From positions 35,506 through 99,505 of the forward strand of contig CACIUL010000005.1 of the NCBI GenBank assembly GCA_902589825.1: a stretch of 64,000 bases of DNA, given 5' to 3'. How positions within the stretch are numbered: the stretch's first letter is position 1; every line of letters begins with the position of its first letter. This document shows positions 27,783-37,677 of the stretch, piece by piece. Both the position numbers and the translations under genes were made by a program. The DNA comes from an uncultured Verrucomicrobiota bacterium. GTDB lineage: Bacteria; Verrucomicrobiota; Verrucomicrobiia; Verrucomicrobiales; DEV007. The notes beneath the pieces are model-generated. The model searched no databases and was not told the origin of the DNA. It saw nothing but the letters and a program-made list of their open reading frames with translations.

Positions 27783-29258
27783 ATGAGATCCCTGGCACAG
27801 GCCATGCTTGTCTGTACGTTTCTCGGCACTTGCCTTGCCTGCGTGCCCGTGCAGGGATCGGGAGTCAACCGGCCCAATGTCCTCTTCATTGCAGTGGATG
27901 ACCTTGCCCCGTCACTGCATTGCTATGGCGACCTAGTAGCCAGGACACCACACATCGATAAACTCGCGGCAAGCGGGGTTCGCTTTGACCGTGCCTACAA
28001 CCAATTGCCCCTGTGCAATCCCACCAGGGCCAGCGTGATGACCGGCATGCGCCCGGACACCATCAAGGTCTATGACCTGGATCGGCACTTCCGCGAAGAA
28101 GTGCCGGATGCGCTCACCCTTTCGCAACTATTCATGCGCAATGGATGGTGGGCTGGGCGAGTGGGAAAAATTTACCATTACAACGTACCTGCCAGTATTG
28201 GCACGGATGGATTCGATGACCCTCCCAGTTGGCAGCAAACGGTCAATCCCAAGGGCCGTGACAAGACGGACGAAGCGCTGATTTTCAACGCCGAACCGCA
28301 TCGCAAGATCAGCGCTGCGCTCAGTTGGCTCGCAGCAGAGGGAACAGATGAGGAGCAAACCGATGGCATGATCACCACCGAAGCCATCAAGCTGATGGCG
28401 GCCAGGAAGGATAAACCGTTTTTCCTGGGAGTCGGGTTCTTTCGCCCGCACACGCCCTATGTGGCACCGAAGAAATATTTCGAAATGTACCCGCTTAAGA
28501 ACATGCGCCTGCCCTACGCACCGAAAGGCGATCGTGATGACATCCCTACTGCCGCTTTTGCGCACAATTGCCCCGTGCCGCATTACGGTCTGGCCGAACT
28601 CACGCTGCGCAAGGCGTTACAGGCATACTACGCAACCATCTCATTTATCGATGCACAAGTCGGCCGACTGATGGCTGCACTTGATGATTTGAACCTGGCC
28701 AACAATACGATCGTCGTCCTTTGGAGCGACCATGGCTACCACCTTGGTGAGCACAACGGCATCTGGCAAAAGCGCACATTATTCGAGCAGTCAGCCCGCT
28801 CGCCGTTGATCATTCGCGCTCCCGGGATGAAGGGCAACGGCACGGCCACCACACGCATCGTGGAGTTCGTGGACATTTACCCAACGCTGACTGACTTGGC
28901 CGGTTTGAAAAATCCGCAAGGACTGGAAGGTCGCAGCCTCAAGCCACTTTTGCAGGACCCCCTCGCCGAATGGAATGGCTCGGCCATTACCCAGGTACTG
29001 CGCCCTGCAGACCGGCGCCTTCCAAGGCCTGTAATGGGACGCAGCATCCGCACCTCACGCTGGCGTTATAGCGATTGGGCCGAGGGCAAAGCCGGCGTGG
29101 AACTCTACGACCATGCTTCTGACCCGATGGAATTCAGCAACCTCGCTTTGCAGCCTGACGCCGAAGCCAAAGCCGTTATGAAACGCCTTCGCAAACTTCT
29201 CGGGCAAAAGGCCAGCGGCAAAGTGCCAACTACACCGTTCAACCCAAAACGCCTCTAA
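27783..29258 (+). CDS. Iduronate-2-sulfatase-type secreted sulfatase
   Basis: 491 residues with a signal peptide (to about residue 27), [11 protein letters not shown] metal residues (D39, D40), and the signature [12 protein letters not shown] with Cys78 for formylglycine. The segment [21 protein letters not shown] is typical of the iduronate-2-sulfatase group of family S1. The second metal site is [12 protein letters not shown]. It follows the TIM-barrel gene closely. The group removes 2-O-sulfate from uronic acids or similar residues in glycosaminoglycans, ulvan or fucans; the exact substrate cannot be told from sequence. Confidence 0.92.
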   Translation: MRSLAQAMLVCTFLGTCLACVPVQGSGVNRPNVLFIAVDDLAPSLHCYGDLVARTPHIDKLAASGVRFDRAYNQLPLCNPTRASVMTGMRPDTIKVYDLDRHFREEVPDALTLSQLFMRNGWWAGRVGKIYHYNVPASIGTDGFDDPPSWQQTVNPKGRDKTDEALIFNAEPHRKISAALSWLAAEGTDEEQTDGMITTEAIKLMAARKDKPFFLGVGFFRPHTPYVAPKKYFEMYPLKNMRLPYAPKGDRDDIPTAAFAHNCPVPHYGLAELTLRKALQAYYATISFIDAQVGRLMAALDDLNLANNTIVVLWSDHGYHLGEHNGIWQKRTLFEQSARSPLIIRAPGMKGNGTATTRIVEFVDIYPTLTDLAGLKNPQGLEGRSLKPLLQDPLAEWNGSAITQVLRPADRRLPRPVMGRSIRTSRWRYSDWAEGKAGVELYDHASDPMEFSNLALQPDAEAKAVMKRLRKLLGQKASGKVPTTPFNPKRL

Positions 29259-29308
29259 GCACAGGCTAATATATTCAGTCCCTTGTGCAGCGGAGAACCC
29301 TCAAAGTT

Positions 29309-30034
29309 TCAGGGCTCCTGTCCCGTAGGGCAAATAACGACCTCCCTCACGCTAACCTCCTGGGGCATCTGGTAGGAAAACAGGACCGTCTGGGCAATGG
29401 ATTTCGGATCCAGGGCACCGCCAATTTGTTCGGCATAGTCAAGCCATCCCTGACGGGCACTTTCCTCACAACCGTTATCGAGCAATTCCGTGTAGACCAT
29501 CCCGGGGGCAATAGTGAGCAGGCGCACATTACTGCCGGCAACTTCCTCACGGATGTTCTCGGTAATCGCGTGCACGGCAAACTTGGTGCCGCAGTATACA
29601 GAATGATTTGCAAACGTCTTCCTTCCGGCAATCGACCCCATATTAATGATGGTACCCGTCTTGCGTTCCACCATGTCACTGAGCACGAGGTGAATACCGT
29701 TGAGTACGCCACGAATATTCACATCAAGCATTCTCTGCCAGTCCTCCGGGTCCTGCCCGGCAGGATCACCGTTGATCATCACTCCTGCATTATTGATAAT
29801 GCAATCCACCTTTCCGTATTGCCCTTCGGCCTCCGTGATTGCCTTGCGCATGCCTTCGAGGTCCAGCACATCGACCTGACGGCAGATCGCATCGGGAAGC
29901 TGCATTGCCTCCATCCGCTCCACACGGCGGGCCAGCAGCAGCATCGGATAACCCGCGGCTGCAAATGCCCTTGCGGTTGCCTCACCAATCCCGGAACTGG
30001 CACCGGTTATAACGACTAATTTTTTCTCTTCCAT
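29309..30034 (-). CDS. Short-chain dehydrogenase/reductase (SDR, classical)
   Basis: Start taken at ATG 30034 (MEEKKLVVIT); an earlier start at 30076 adds 14 non-conserved residues. Length is 241 residues. The Rossmann motif TGASSGIG occupies residues 10-17, NNAG lies at about 81-84, and the catalytic triad is Ser134 (NMGSIAG), Tyr147 and Lys151 (YCGTK). The pattern places it in the classical 250-residue SDRs close to the YdfG/3-hydroxy-acid type enzymes, using NAD(P). It is cytoplasmic, and the substrate cannot be named. It sits alone after the sulfatase gene on the opposite strand. Confidence 0.9.
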   Translation of the reverse strand: MEEKKLVVITGASSGIGEATARAFAAAGYPMLLLARRVERMEAMQLPDAICRQVDVLDLEGMRKAITEAEGQYGKVDCIINNAGVMINGDPAGQDPEDWQRMLDVNIRGVLNGIHLVLSDMVERKTGTIINMGSIAGRKTFANHSVYCGTKFAVHAITENIREEVAGSNVRLLTIAPGMVYTELLDNGCEESARQGWLDYAEQIGGALDPKSIAQTVLFSYQMPQEVSVREVVICPTGQEP

Positions 30035-30196
30035 ATCAAGATGATTAGACGAAATCACCAGCAACGGGCAATCCAATTCAGTTCAGGAAAAGCAATTATT
30101 TCTGGCTAAAAGCAGGCTGGCTCCCACGGCTGGGGGCAAATATCGCTGCAAGCCCCGGATTTATTGACCTGCCAAGCCATATACTGCACCACCCTG

Positions 30197-31552
30197 CTAT
30201 GGAACAGGCAGTGCCCGCCGGGCCCCGTCTTCCTCAGCGTCCCCGGAATTTGTCGCTGCTTCTGCTGACTGGGCCGCCACTTTTTCCCTGTAACCAGGCA
30301 GGTAATAAGCGTCCCTGTCGATCTTAAAGGACCAGTTAATGGATTGAGACTTCTCTTCCCCCGCCTTGCGCATTGAAAGGCTGACCATGCACTCCCTACT
30401 ACGCAATGCCCGGTTGACATCCCAAACCACAACCCCCCGCTCAGGGTAATAAACCAGGGGAACACGGCCAAACCCGCTGACCTTCATCACCAGTGAACCG
30501 GGTTCGATTGCTCCCAGCCTGGAAATGTCAGCCCAGATCGTCGGTTTACGATCGGCAATTTCCGACTTGTTCTCAGGCCACACCTTAACGACTGACTTTG
30601 ATCTCTCATTGGCATTTCCGGTCCCCGGATTGAGCAGATTGCTTCCCCCGGCAACAACGTTAACTCCATTAAAGCTGGTGGCTGCATGCCAATTCAAATC
30701 ATCATTACCGTGAATAATGTAGCGGGGAAGCTCCATTAATTTCATCGCGTAACCTGCCTTGGAAGCATTGACAGTCACAGCCGAACTGTAACCAGCCTCA
30801 ATCGCCTTGCTGATCACCTTGTCATTGTATTCCCCATAGGGATAAGCAAAGCTGCTGACCTTAACCCCAAAACGCTTTTCGAGTTTCTCCTTGGACTCCT
30901 TAAGCTCCTTCAACAACCACGCTTCATACTGTTGGGCAGTGGCAAATTTCTTCCGGGCCCTGACAAGGAAATCGTGAGAAATACTGTGGCTTCCCAATTC
31001 TCCGCCAGCGGCAATTAACGCCCTGACCTCTCCATCTGACAAAGTGCGTCCACTTCCACCAAGGAAATTCGTATAAATATAAAAGGTGAATGGATAGCCA
31101 AATTCCTTCAGGGTCACCAGCGCTTCACTGAACAGGTCCTTGAATCCATCATCGATGGTGATAACTACGCACTGGCGGGGAATCTGCTTTTTGCCCTTTC
31201 TCCAGGCCATGTATTCGGAAAGGGAAATAACAGGAATTTCCGCCTCATGGAGAGCACGCATCTGCTCCCGAAACTTAGCGACACTGATGCGCATTCCTGT
31301 CGGATTTCCACGGGAAATGAACTGGTGGTAACCCAGGATAGAAACCTTTGAGCCCTTGTCGATAATCGGTTCTGCCACATTAACGGCAATGGGCAGCGGC
31401 TCAGGAGTCATGTCCACCTCGATGAGCGATTCCTCAGGCGGAGGCGTTGATGCAGGCTGATCCCGTGGCTTGTCACAGCCCACTCCCAGCAAGCAGGAGC
31501 AAATAACGCCCGTCACCACCTTGAAGCTGCCTTTGCCGGGAATACCTGTCAT
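30197..31552 (-). CDS. Polysaccharide deacetylase (NodB-like), membrane-anchored or exported
   Basis: Start taken at ATG 31552, with AGGGTGG five bases upstream; the longer frame adds 14 residues. Length is 451 residues. A hydrophobic N-terminus ends CLLGVGC; Cys26 could be lipidated, although the residue at -3 is Gly rather than Leu, so the lipobox is imperfect. The NodB domain spans about 70-290: ILGYHQF near its start, the metal Asp pair in TIDDGFKD, the HSISHD metal histidines and FAYPYGEYND. The C-terminal 150 residues form an unrecognised beta-rich domain. The family removes N- or O-acetyl groups from polysaccharides, fitting the glycan theme of the region. Confidence 0.88.
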   Translation of the reverse strand: MTGIPGKGSFKVVTGVICSCLLGVGCDKPRDQPASTPPPEESLIEVDMTPEPLPIAVNVAEPIIDKGSKVSILGYHQFISRGNPTGMRISVAKFREQMRALHEAEIPVISLSEYMAWRKGKKQIPRQCVVITIDDGFKDLFSEALVTLKEFGYPFTFYIYTNFLGGSGRTLSDGEVRALIAAGGELGSHSISHDFLVRARKKFATAQQYEAWLLKELKESKEKLEKRFGVKVSSFAYPYGEYNDKVISKAIEAGYSSAVTVNASKAGYAMKLMELPRYIIHGNDDLNWHAATSFNGVNVVAGGSNLLNPGTGNANERSKSVVKVWPENKSEIADRKPTIWADISRLGAIEPGSLVMKVSGFGRVPLVYYPERGVVVWDVNRALRSRECMVSLSMRKAGEEKSQSINWSFKIDRDAYYLPGYREKVAAQSAEAATNSGDAEEDGARRALPVP

Positions 31553-31782
31553 GAAAAACCACCCTACGCGAAGCCCTTCGCTCATGCAAAGCAACGGCCA
31601 AAAAAATCTAAGTTTTCCTGATTGAAACAGCCATAATTCAGGGAAAAACGTGCCCCTTCACGGAATTGACAATCAAGCCGACTACTGCATCCTCCACAAG
31701 ATGAATGTCTTGCCGATATATACGCTTTAAGGATGGATTTGTCTTGAGCTTGCAAGCCCTTTCCCCATAAGGTAAAGACTTA

Positions 31783-31810
31783 CTGACAATTCCCAGACCC
31801 ACAATATAAA
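31783..31810 (+). promoter_or_regulatory. Possible sigma-70-type promoter for smc
   Basis: CTGACA (31783-31788) and TATAAA (31805-31810) are 16 bases apart and end 14 bases before the smc ATG. The expected transcript would have a very short leader, which weakens the call. Confidence 0.3.
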
Positions 31811-31824
31811 ACAAGCCAATACAT

Positions 31825-34800
31825 ATGCGCCTCAAGTCGCTGAAACTCCACGGTTTCAAATCATTCGCCAATCGCACCGACTTCGAGTTTCACCCGGGAG
31901 TAACTGGCATTGTCGGGCCCAACGGGTGTGGAAAATCCAACGTGGTTGATGCCATTCGGTGGGTTCTTGGTGAGACCTCGGCAAAGGCCCTCAGGGGCGG
32001 AGAAATGGCAGACGTCATTTTTAACGGTACGGACAAGAGAAAACCTGTCGGCATGGCAGAGGTTACCCTGACGCTCTCTGACTGCGAGGAAGCACTTGGG
32101 CTTGAATACAACGAGGTGGCATTCACCCGGCGCGTATTCCGTGACGGCAAATCCGAGTATCGCTTAAACGGCAACCTGTGTCGCCTGAAGGATATCCACG
32201 AAATCCTAATGGATACCGGAATAGGGCGCACTGCATATTCGATCATGGAGCAGGGAAAGATTGACCTTCTCCTCAGCTCCAAGCCGGAAGACAGAAGGAC
32301 AGTCTTCGAGGAAGCCGCCGGGATCACTAAGTTCAAGAGCCAGAAGAAGGAAGCCCTGCGCAAGCTCGAATACACTGAAGCAAACCTGCTGCGCGTTACT
32401 GACATTATCGAGGAGGTCAAACGCCAGATCAACTCCCTGAACCGTCAGGCCAACAAGGCACGGCGTTACCAGGAACTGCTGACCGACGTCAAGGTGCTTG
32501 ACGTTCACTACAGCCACCGCCAGTTCATCGAGTTGGACGCTGAAAAAAGTGAACTCACCAATTCCATCCAGTCACTGGGCACAACAATCGTCAAGTTCCA
32601 GTCACAGACTGTAGAGAAGGAAAAGGCAATTGTGGAAGCGCGCGATGCGCTTTCTGCCCTTGAGACTGAAATTGCCTCACGGCGCGAGCAACTCATTGAG
32701 ACACAGAACAGAATCAACTCCGCCCAGAACCGCATCGAATTCAATGAGGAAAGACAGCTCGAGTTGCAGGAGCTGGTCAACCAGAATTCCGAGGACATCG
32801 CCAACACCAACTCCACCCTCGGCAAGGAAGCATCGGAACTTGAGGTTACTGCCGATGCTCTTCGCAGGGTCACTGAAAACCTGGCCCGCCAGGAAAAGCA
32901 ACTCGAGGAACAGGAACAACTCAACGGCAGCTTAAAAAGCAGGCGCAACGAACTGAACGCTGAACTGCTGACACTCACTCAGGATATCACCAGCGGTGAA
33001 ACACAAATTGCCGAAATCCGCGCTGAGCTAGGATCCTATTCCACACAAAGCGAAAGCAACAGGGAACGGGAAGGACATCTCACCGGTGAAATCACCAGCC
33101 TTGAAAAAGAACATGCGGAGCGCCAGGCGGAATCAAGCTCCCTTGGTGACCAGTTAAATGAAGCAGATAAATCCCTTGGTGACAATGAAACCCGGCTGGC
33201 GATTGCCGAGAAGGATTACCAGGAAACCCGCAATAACAACACCCGCTGCAGCAGGGAACTCGCAGACCTGCACCGCGAACTGGCGGAAAAGGAATCCAGG
33301 CTCGAGGTGCTCAAGGCACTCGTCGCCGAGGGTGAAGGCTTGGAATCCGGCACTCAGGCCGTTCTCAGCGGGCTCCATGATCAGGGCATCCAGCCCTCCA
33401 GTATCCGCGGTCTCCTGAGTTCCTTCATCGAGGTCCCAAGTGACTACATACCTTCTATTGAGGCGGCACTAGGAGCCCATCTGCAAACCATTCTGGTCAA
33501 TGACCAGGAAACCGCTGAACAGGCCATTAACGTCCTTGCCAATGGACGGCTCGGACGGGCCACGATGATTCCTGAAAATTTCGTGGCCATCCGTTCTGAG
33601 CGGCAGATGATGACTCTCCCTGCCGGAGTTAATGCATGGGCACTGGACAAGATCAAGTCTACAGAAAACGTGCGTCCGCTCCTGGAGCAACTCCTTGAGA
33701 AAACACTTATTGTCGATGACCTGCGCAAGGCGCTTGATCTCAGGAACGAGCTCCCCGGTCACAGCTTTGCAACTCTGGATGGCGCCTTTATCAGCTCAGA
33801 CGGCATTATCTGTGGCGGCAAGGGAGAAGCAGATGAGGCAGGATCACTCCTGGCAAGGCTTAATGAAGTCAAGTTGCTTGAAACCCAAACCGCCGCCCTT
33901 AATGACCGGCTTGGTGAAAAGCAACTGGAACTTGATCAAATCGAGCAGGACGGCGGCACATTGTCAAAGCGCCTGGAGGAATGCCGCGAAAAACTACAGA
34001 CGTCAAGAATCACCCGCTCAACCCTGCAAGGAAAACAGTCATTGCTTGAACGGGAAAGGGAAGGACTGGAATCCAAGCTTAAGAACCTTAAATGGGAGCA
34101 GGGCGAATTGCAGCATCGCAGGGAAACGGCAGAAACCAAGCTCAGGGAACTTGAAGGACAGCAAAGGGAGCTTTCTGAAAAATTGCAGGTTTCGGACAAT
34201 CGCCGCTCAGAGGCTGAAGCTGAATTGAATGAAATCAGCCACCAGGAGGTGCAATCGGCCGAGAGACTTGCTGAGCTGCGAACCAGCATGGCTGTCGAGG
34301 AGCAGTCCAAGCAGGCGCTGCAGGAGCAACAAGCACCGATCACTGCGCGAATGAAGGAACTTGAGGTGATCATTGCCCGCCGTGAAACCGATGTCACCAA
34401 ATACAAGGAACGCATAACCGCTGCCAGTAGTGAGAGCTCATCGCTCCAGGAAAAAATCCAAGACATGACAAACAGTGCCGAGCAACTCGGCACCGAACTC
34501 GGGGATGTGACAGAACAACGCCTCAAGAGACAAAGTGCGGTCGATGATGCTGAGGATACACTTCGTGATGGGCGCAAGGAACTTGCGACATTAACCGAGC
34601 AAAGGGGAAAGGAGGAGATCAAGGTCACCCAGATAGACCTTCGAATTGAAAACCTCAATGCAACGACCAGCCAGCGATACAATATCAGGCTGGAACATTT
34701 TGAACCTGACAGCCATGCCCTGCTCACGGCAATTGCTGATCAAAAGAAGGCCCGGCAGAGAAGGGAAAAGCGCAAAACCACGCTCGCCCAGAAGATATCA

Positions 34801-35616
34801 GGTGAGCAGGATAGTATAGAATCCGACAACCCACACGATGAACAAACACCTGCAGAGTCCCCCGGCACTGAACGTGAAAGCGACATACCCCGTGACGAGG
34901 TCCCTGCCATTCCCGGCGATGATCAGCCTGACTGGACCTTTGTGGAAATGATCATCGGCGAACTGCGCCAGCGCCTTGATTCAATGGGACCGGTAAACTT
35001 GGAAGCTATTGAGGAATTTGAGGCTTTGCAGGAACGCTATGACTTCCTTACCAGGGAACATGATGACTTGGTCAACTCCAAGGAACATCTGCACAAGGTC
35101 ATCAGTAAGATCAACCGGGAAACACGCACACGCTTTGCCGATACCTTTGAAGAGGTCAGAAAAAACTTCCGGGAAGTCTTCAAGGAACTCTTCGGTGAAC
35201 AGGGAAAGGCAAATTTGGTGCTCCTCGACGAGACAGATCCGCTTGAAAGCGGCATTGACATTATAGCGAAACCGCCCGGCAAAAAGCCGCAATCAATCAC
35301 GCTGCTTTCCGGGGGAGAAAGGGCCATGACGGCAGTCGCCCTGCTGTTCTCAATTTACATGGTTAAGCCTTCCCCATTCTGTGTGCTTGATGAGCTTGAT
35401 GCACCACTGGACGAGTCAAATATCGGGCGATTTATCAAGTTGCTTGAACGATTCACCCAGCAGAGCCAGTTTGTGATCGTAACCCACAACAAGAGGACAA
35501 TGAACCGTTGCGAGGTAATGTATGGGGTCACCCAGGAGGAATTTGGTGTCAGCAAGCTTATTGGCATGCAGTTTGCCTCCCCCCAGGAAACAGGCAAGCC
35601 TGAAAAAGTCACCTGA
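31825..35616 (+). CDS. smc: Chromosome segregation SMC ATPase
   Basis: 1,263 residues with the full SMC layout. The N-terminal head has Walker A GPNGCGKSN (31-39). It is followed by a long coiled coil, a hinge at about 500-650 (with AALGAHLQTILVND), and a returning coil. The C-terminal head has the signature LLSGGERAM (about 1160) and Walker B FCVLDELDAP (about 1185). SMC, with ScpA and ScpB (not in the window), forms the bacterial condensin that loads near origins and aligns chromosome arms. An unusual acidic, proline-rich stretch of about 45 residues (about 991-1037) interrupts the returning coil just before the C-terminal head. Length is a little above the usual 1,150-1,200. Confidence 0.97.
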   Translation: MRLKSLKLHGFKSFANRTDFEFHPGVTGIVGPNGCGKSNVVDAIRWVLGETSAKALRGGEMADVIFNGTDKRKPVGMAEVTLTLSDCEEALGLEYNEVAFTRRVFRDGKSEYRLNGNLCRLKDIHEILMDTGIGRTAYSIMEQGKIDLLLSSKPEDRRTVFEEAAGITKFKSQKKEALRKLEYTEANLLRVTDIIEEVKRQINSLNRQANKARRYQELLTDVKVLDVHYSHRQFIELDAEKSELTNSIQSLGTTIVKFQSQTVEKEKAIVEARDALSALETEIASRREQLIETQNRINSAQNRIEFNEERQLELQELVNQNSEDIANTNSTLGKEASELEVTADALRRVTENLARQEKQLEEQEQLNGSLKSRRNELNAELLTLTQDITSGETQIAEIRAELGSYSTQSESNREREGHLTGEITSLEKEHAERQAESSSLGDQLNEADKSLGDNETRLAIAEKDYQETRNNNTRCSRELADLHRELAEKESRLEVLKALVAEGEGLESGTQAVLSGLHDQGIQPSSIRGLLSSFIEVPSDYIPSIEAALGAHLQTILVNDQETAEQAINVLANGRLGRATMIPENFVAIRSERQMMTLPAGVNAWALDKIKSTENVRPLLEQLLEKTLIVDDLRKALDLRNELPGHSFATLDGAFISSDGIICGGKGEADEAGSLLARLNEVKLLETQTAALNDRLGEKQLELDQIEQDGGTLSKRLEECREKLQTSRITRSTLQGKQSLLEREREGLESKLKNLKWEQGELQHRRETAETKLRELEGQQRELSEKLQVSDNRRSEAEAELNEISHQEVQSAERLAELRTSMAVEEQSKQALQEQQAPITARMKELEVIIARRETDVTKYKERITAASSESSSLQEKIQDMTNSAEQLGTELGDVTEQRLKRQSAVDDAEDTLRDGRKELATLTEQRGKEEIKVTQIDLRIENLNATTSQRYNIRLEHFEPDSHALLTAIADQKKARQRREKRKTTLAQKISGEQDSIESDNPHDEQTPAESPGTERESDIPRDEVPAIPGDDQPDWTFVEMIIGELRQRLDSMGPVNLEAIEEFEALQERYDFLTREHDDLVNSKEHLHKVISKINRETRTRFADTFEEVRKNFREVFKELFGEQGKANLVLLDETDPLESGIDIIAKPPGKKPQSITLLSGGERAMTAVALLFSIYMVKPSPFCVLDELDAPLDESNIGRFIKLLERFTQQSQFVIVTHNKRTMNRCEVMYGVTQEEFGVSKLIGMQFASPQETGKPEKVT

Positions 35617-35671
35617 AATCAATATTGCCCCGGTGGCGCTATCCGGTAGAATGTCCTTATAAAGAAACGGC

Positions 35672-36706
35672 ATGACGGACATTGCCTCCCAGAACACCGA
35701 TGACGGAATGATCCTCCCGGAGGCCTTCAACAATGCCTTCCGATGGATGGTTCTTGCCCGCACCTTTGAAGAAAAGATCGCCAATGTATATCGCGCCGGC
35801 AAAATTGTCGGCGGCGTCTATGTGGGGCGCGGTCAGGAAGCTTTCAGCGCCGCCCTTGCCGTGCAGCTCCAGAAGGGAAAGGACATCTATGCTCCACTGA
35901 TTCGTGACATGGCCGGACGCGCAGCCTTCGGAGAACCGGTCATTGACGCGGCAAGGACTTACATGGGATCAGCCAGGGGATCGATGCGCGGCAGGGATGG
36001 GAACATCCACCGCGGCTCACCTCGTGAAGGGGTTCCCGCCATGATCTCTCATCTTGGCGCCATGATCTCGGTGGTAAGTGGGATGCTATTTGCCAGACGA
36101 TTGCGCGGCGAGCTCGGCGATACTGTTGGTGCGGCATGTATCGGCGACGGTGCAACATCCACGGGCTCAGTGCATGAGGCACTGAACATGGCAGCCGTGG
36201 AAAAGCTGCCCCTGGTGGTTGCGATTGCCAACAACCAGTTCGCCTATTCCACACCAAATACCCGCCAGTTCGCCTGTAAGGACCTCGTGGACCGTGCCAT
36301 TGGTTACGGCATAGAGGGCACGACCGTGGACGGCACAGACCTTGCCGACTGCCTTCAGGGATTTCAAGGTGCAATATCCCGGGCCAAGGCGGGAAAAGGC
36401 CCTCAACTGGTTATTGGAACACTGCTTCGGCTTTCAGGCCATGGTGAACACGATGATTCTCATTACATTCCTGATGAGATTCGTGCTTCTGAAATCGGAA
36501 AAGATTGTCTTGCCGTAGCAAGAGAGAAGCTTATTGCCGAGGGCTGGAATACTGAGGATGACTGCAACGCGATGGAAAAACAGGCGGCAGAGGAAGTCGA
36601 AAACGCAATACTGAAAGCTGGCGGAGAACAGCCGCCAGACCCTTACTCACACGACTGGAATGCCTGCTCAAGTGAAAGATTCCGGGACAACCTGACCGAC
36701 CAGTGA
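35672..36706 (+). CDS. pdhA: 2-oxoacid dehydrogenase E1 component, alpha subunit
   Basis: 344 residues. It matches the alpha subunit of thiamine-pyrophosphate E1 enzymes (pyruvate, branched-chain 2-oxoacid or acetoin type). TPP and Mg binding is seen in GDGATSTGSVHEALN (GDG near 157, Asn at the end) and NNQFAYST. The phosphorylation-like loop GEHDDSHYIP lies near 257. It transfers the 2-oxoacid acyl group, with release of CO2, to the lipoyl arm of E2. The stop overlaps the beta-subunit start (GTGA). The gene opens a three-gene operon with beta and E2. The exact substrate class cannot be decided from sequence alone; pyruvate is the commonest. It lies 55 bp after smc. Confidence 0.9.
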   Translation: MTDIASQNTDDGMILPEAFNNAFRWMVLARTFEEKIANVYRAGKIVGGVYVGRGQEAFSAALAVQLQKGKDIYAPLIRDMAGRAAFGEPVIDAARTYMGSARGSMRGRDGNIHRGSPREGVPAMISHLGAMISVVSGMLFARRLRGELGDTVGAACIGDGATSTGSVHEALNMAAVEKLPLVVAIANNQFAYSTPNTRQFACKDLVDRAIGYGIEGTTVDGTDLADCLQGFQGAISRAKAGKGPQLVIGTLLRLSGHGEHDDSHYIPDEIRASEIGKDCLAVAREKLIAEGWNTEDDCNAMEKQAAEEVENAILKAGGEQPPDPYSHDWNACSSERFRDNLTDQ

Positions 36707-37668
36707 GCATTACCTACCTTGAAGCAATCCGACATGCTCAGGAAACCGCCCTGGCAGACAATCCGGACGTGTTTATTTACGGGCAGGATGTCGGCGCATT
36801 TGGTGGAGCCTTCAAGGCAACCAAGGGACTGCATGACAAGTATCCGGGGCGTGTCATTGACGCGCCGATCAGTGAGGATGCAATGGCAGGGCTTGCCATA
36901 GGGGCAGCCATTGAAGGCATGCGCCCGATAATCGAAATGCAGTTTGCCGATTTCTCCACTGTTGCCTTCAACCAAATCGTCAATCAGGCTGCCACCCATT
37001 ACTGGCGGACAAATGTCCCCTGCCCGATCACCATCAGGCTGCCTTCAGGAGGCACTCCTGGAAGTGGGCCTTTCCACAGCCAGTGCATGGAAGCCATCTA
37101 TGCGCATTACCCCGGGACCATTGTCATGGCGCCGGCTACAGTGGAGGATGCCTATTCCATGCTCCTTGAGGCCATCTATACGGATGACCCCGTAATCTTT
37201 TGCGAACACAAATATCTCTACTACCACCTCAAGGCGGAAAAGTTGCCGCGCCAATCCCTTCCCGCTGAATCAGCACGCGTTACCCGTTCCGGTCGCCATG
37301 CGACCATCATCACATACAGCGCAATGGTGCATGAAGCCCTGCTTGCCGCTGAAAGCCTCAAAGAAGATGGCTACGAAATCGAGATTGTTGACTTGCGGTG
37401 CGTCAAGCCCCTTGATACCGAGACCATACTTGGTTCCATCGCACGCACTGGCCGGATGCTGGTTGTTGGGGAAGCATTTCCCTGGGGAGGTGTCACCGCC
37501 GAGGTTATTTCACGAATCTCCTCTGAAGGATTCCATCTGCTTGATGCCCCGCCGGCAAGACTCAATGCCCGTGATACACCAATCCCTTACCACCCCGAGC
37601 TTTGGCGCTATCACAGGCCCACGGCAAACACCATAAAATCAGCGATACAGAAACTCCTAAAAGATTAA
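36703..37668 (+). CDS. pdhB: 2-oxoacid dehydrogenase E1 component, beta subunit
   Basis: 321 residues, starting at GTG 36703 that overlaps the upstream stop by four bases. Conserved E1-beta stretches include FIYGQDVGAFGGAFKATKGL, APISEDAMAGLAIGAAIEGMRPIIEMQFADF and, in the C-terminal transketolase domain, IVDLRCVKPLDTETI. With the alpha subunit it forms the alpha2beta2 decarboxylase of the complex, and its pyrimidine-binding region shares the cofactor site. The next gene, E2, follows after nine bases. No signal peptide is present; it is cytoplasmic. Confidence 0.92.
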   Translation: MSITYLEAIRHAQETALADNPDVFIYGQDVGAFGGAFKATKGLHDKYPGRVIDAPISEDAMAGLAIGAAIEGMRPIIEMQFADFSTVAFNQIVNQAATHYWRTNVPCPITIRLPSGGTPGSGPFHSQCMEAIYAHYPGTIVMAPATVEDAYSMLLEAIYTDDPVIFCEHKYLYYHLKAEKLPRQSLPAESARVTRSGRHATIITYSAMVHEALLAAESLKEDGYEIEIVDLRCVKPLDTETILGSIARTGRMLVVGEAFPWGGVTAEVISRISSEGFHLLDAPPARLNARDTPIPYHPELWRYHRPTANTIKSAIQKLLKD

Positions 37669-37677
37669 TTCCCTACC

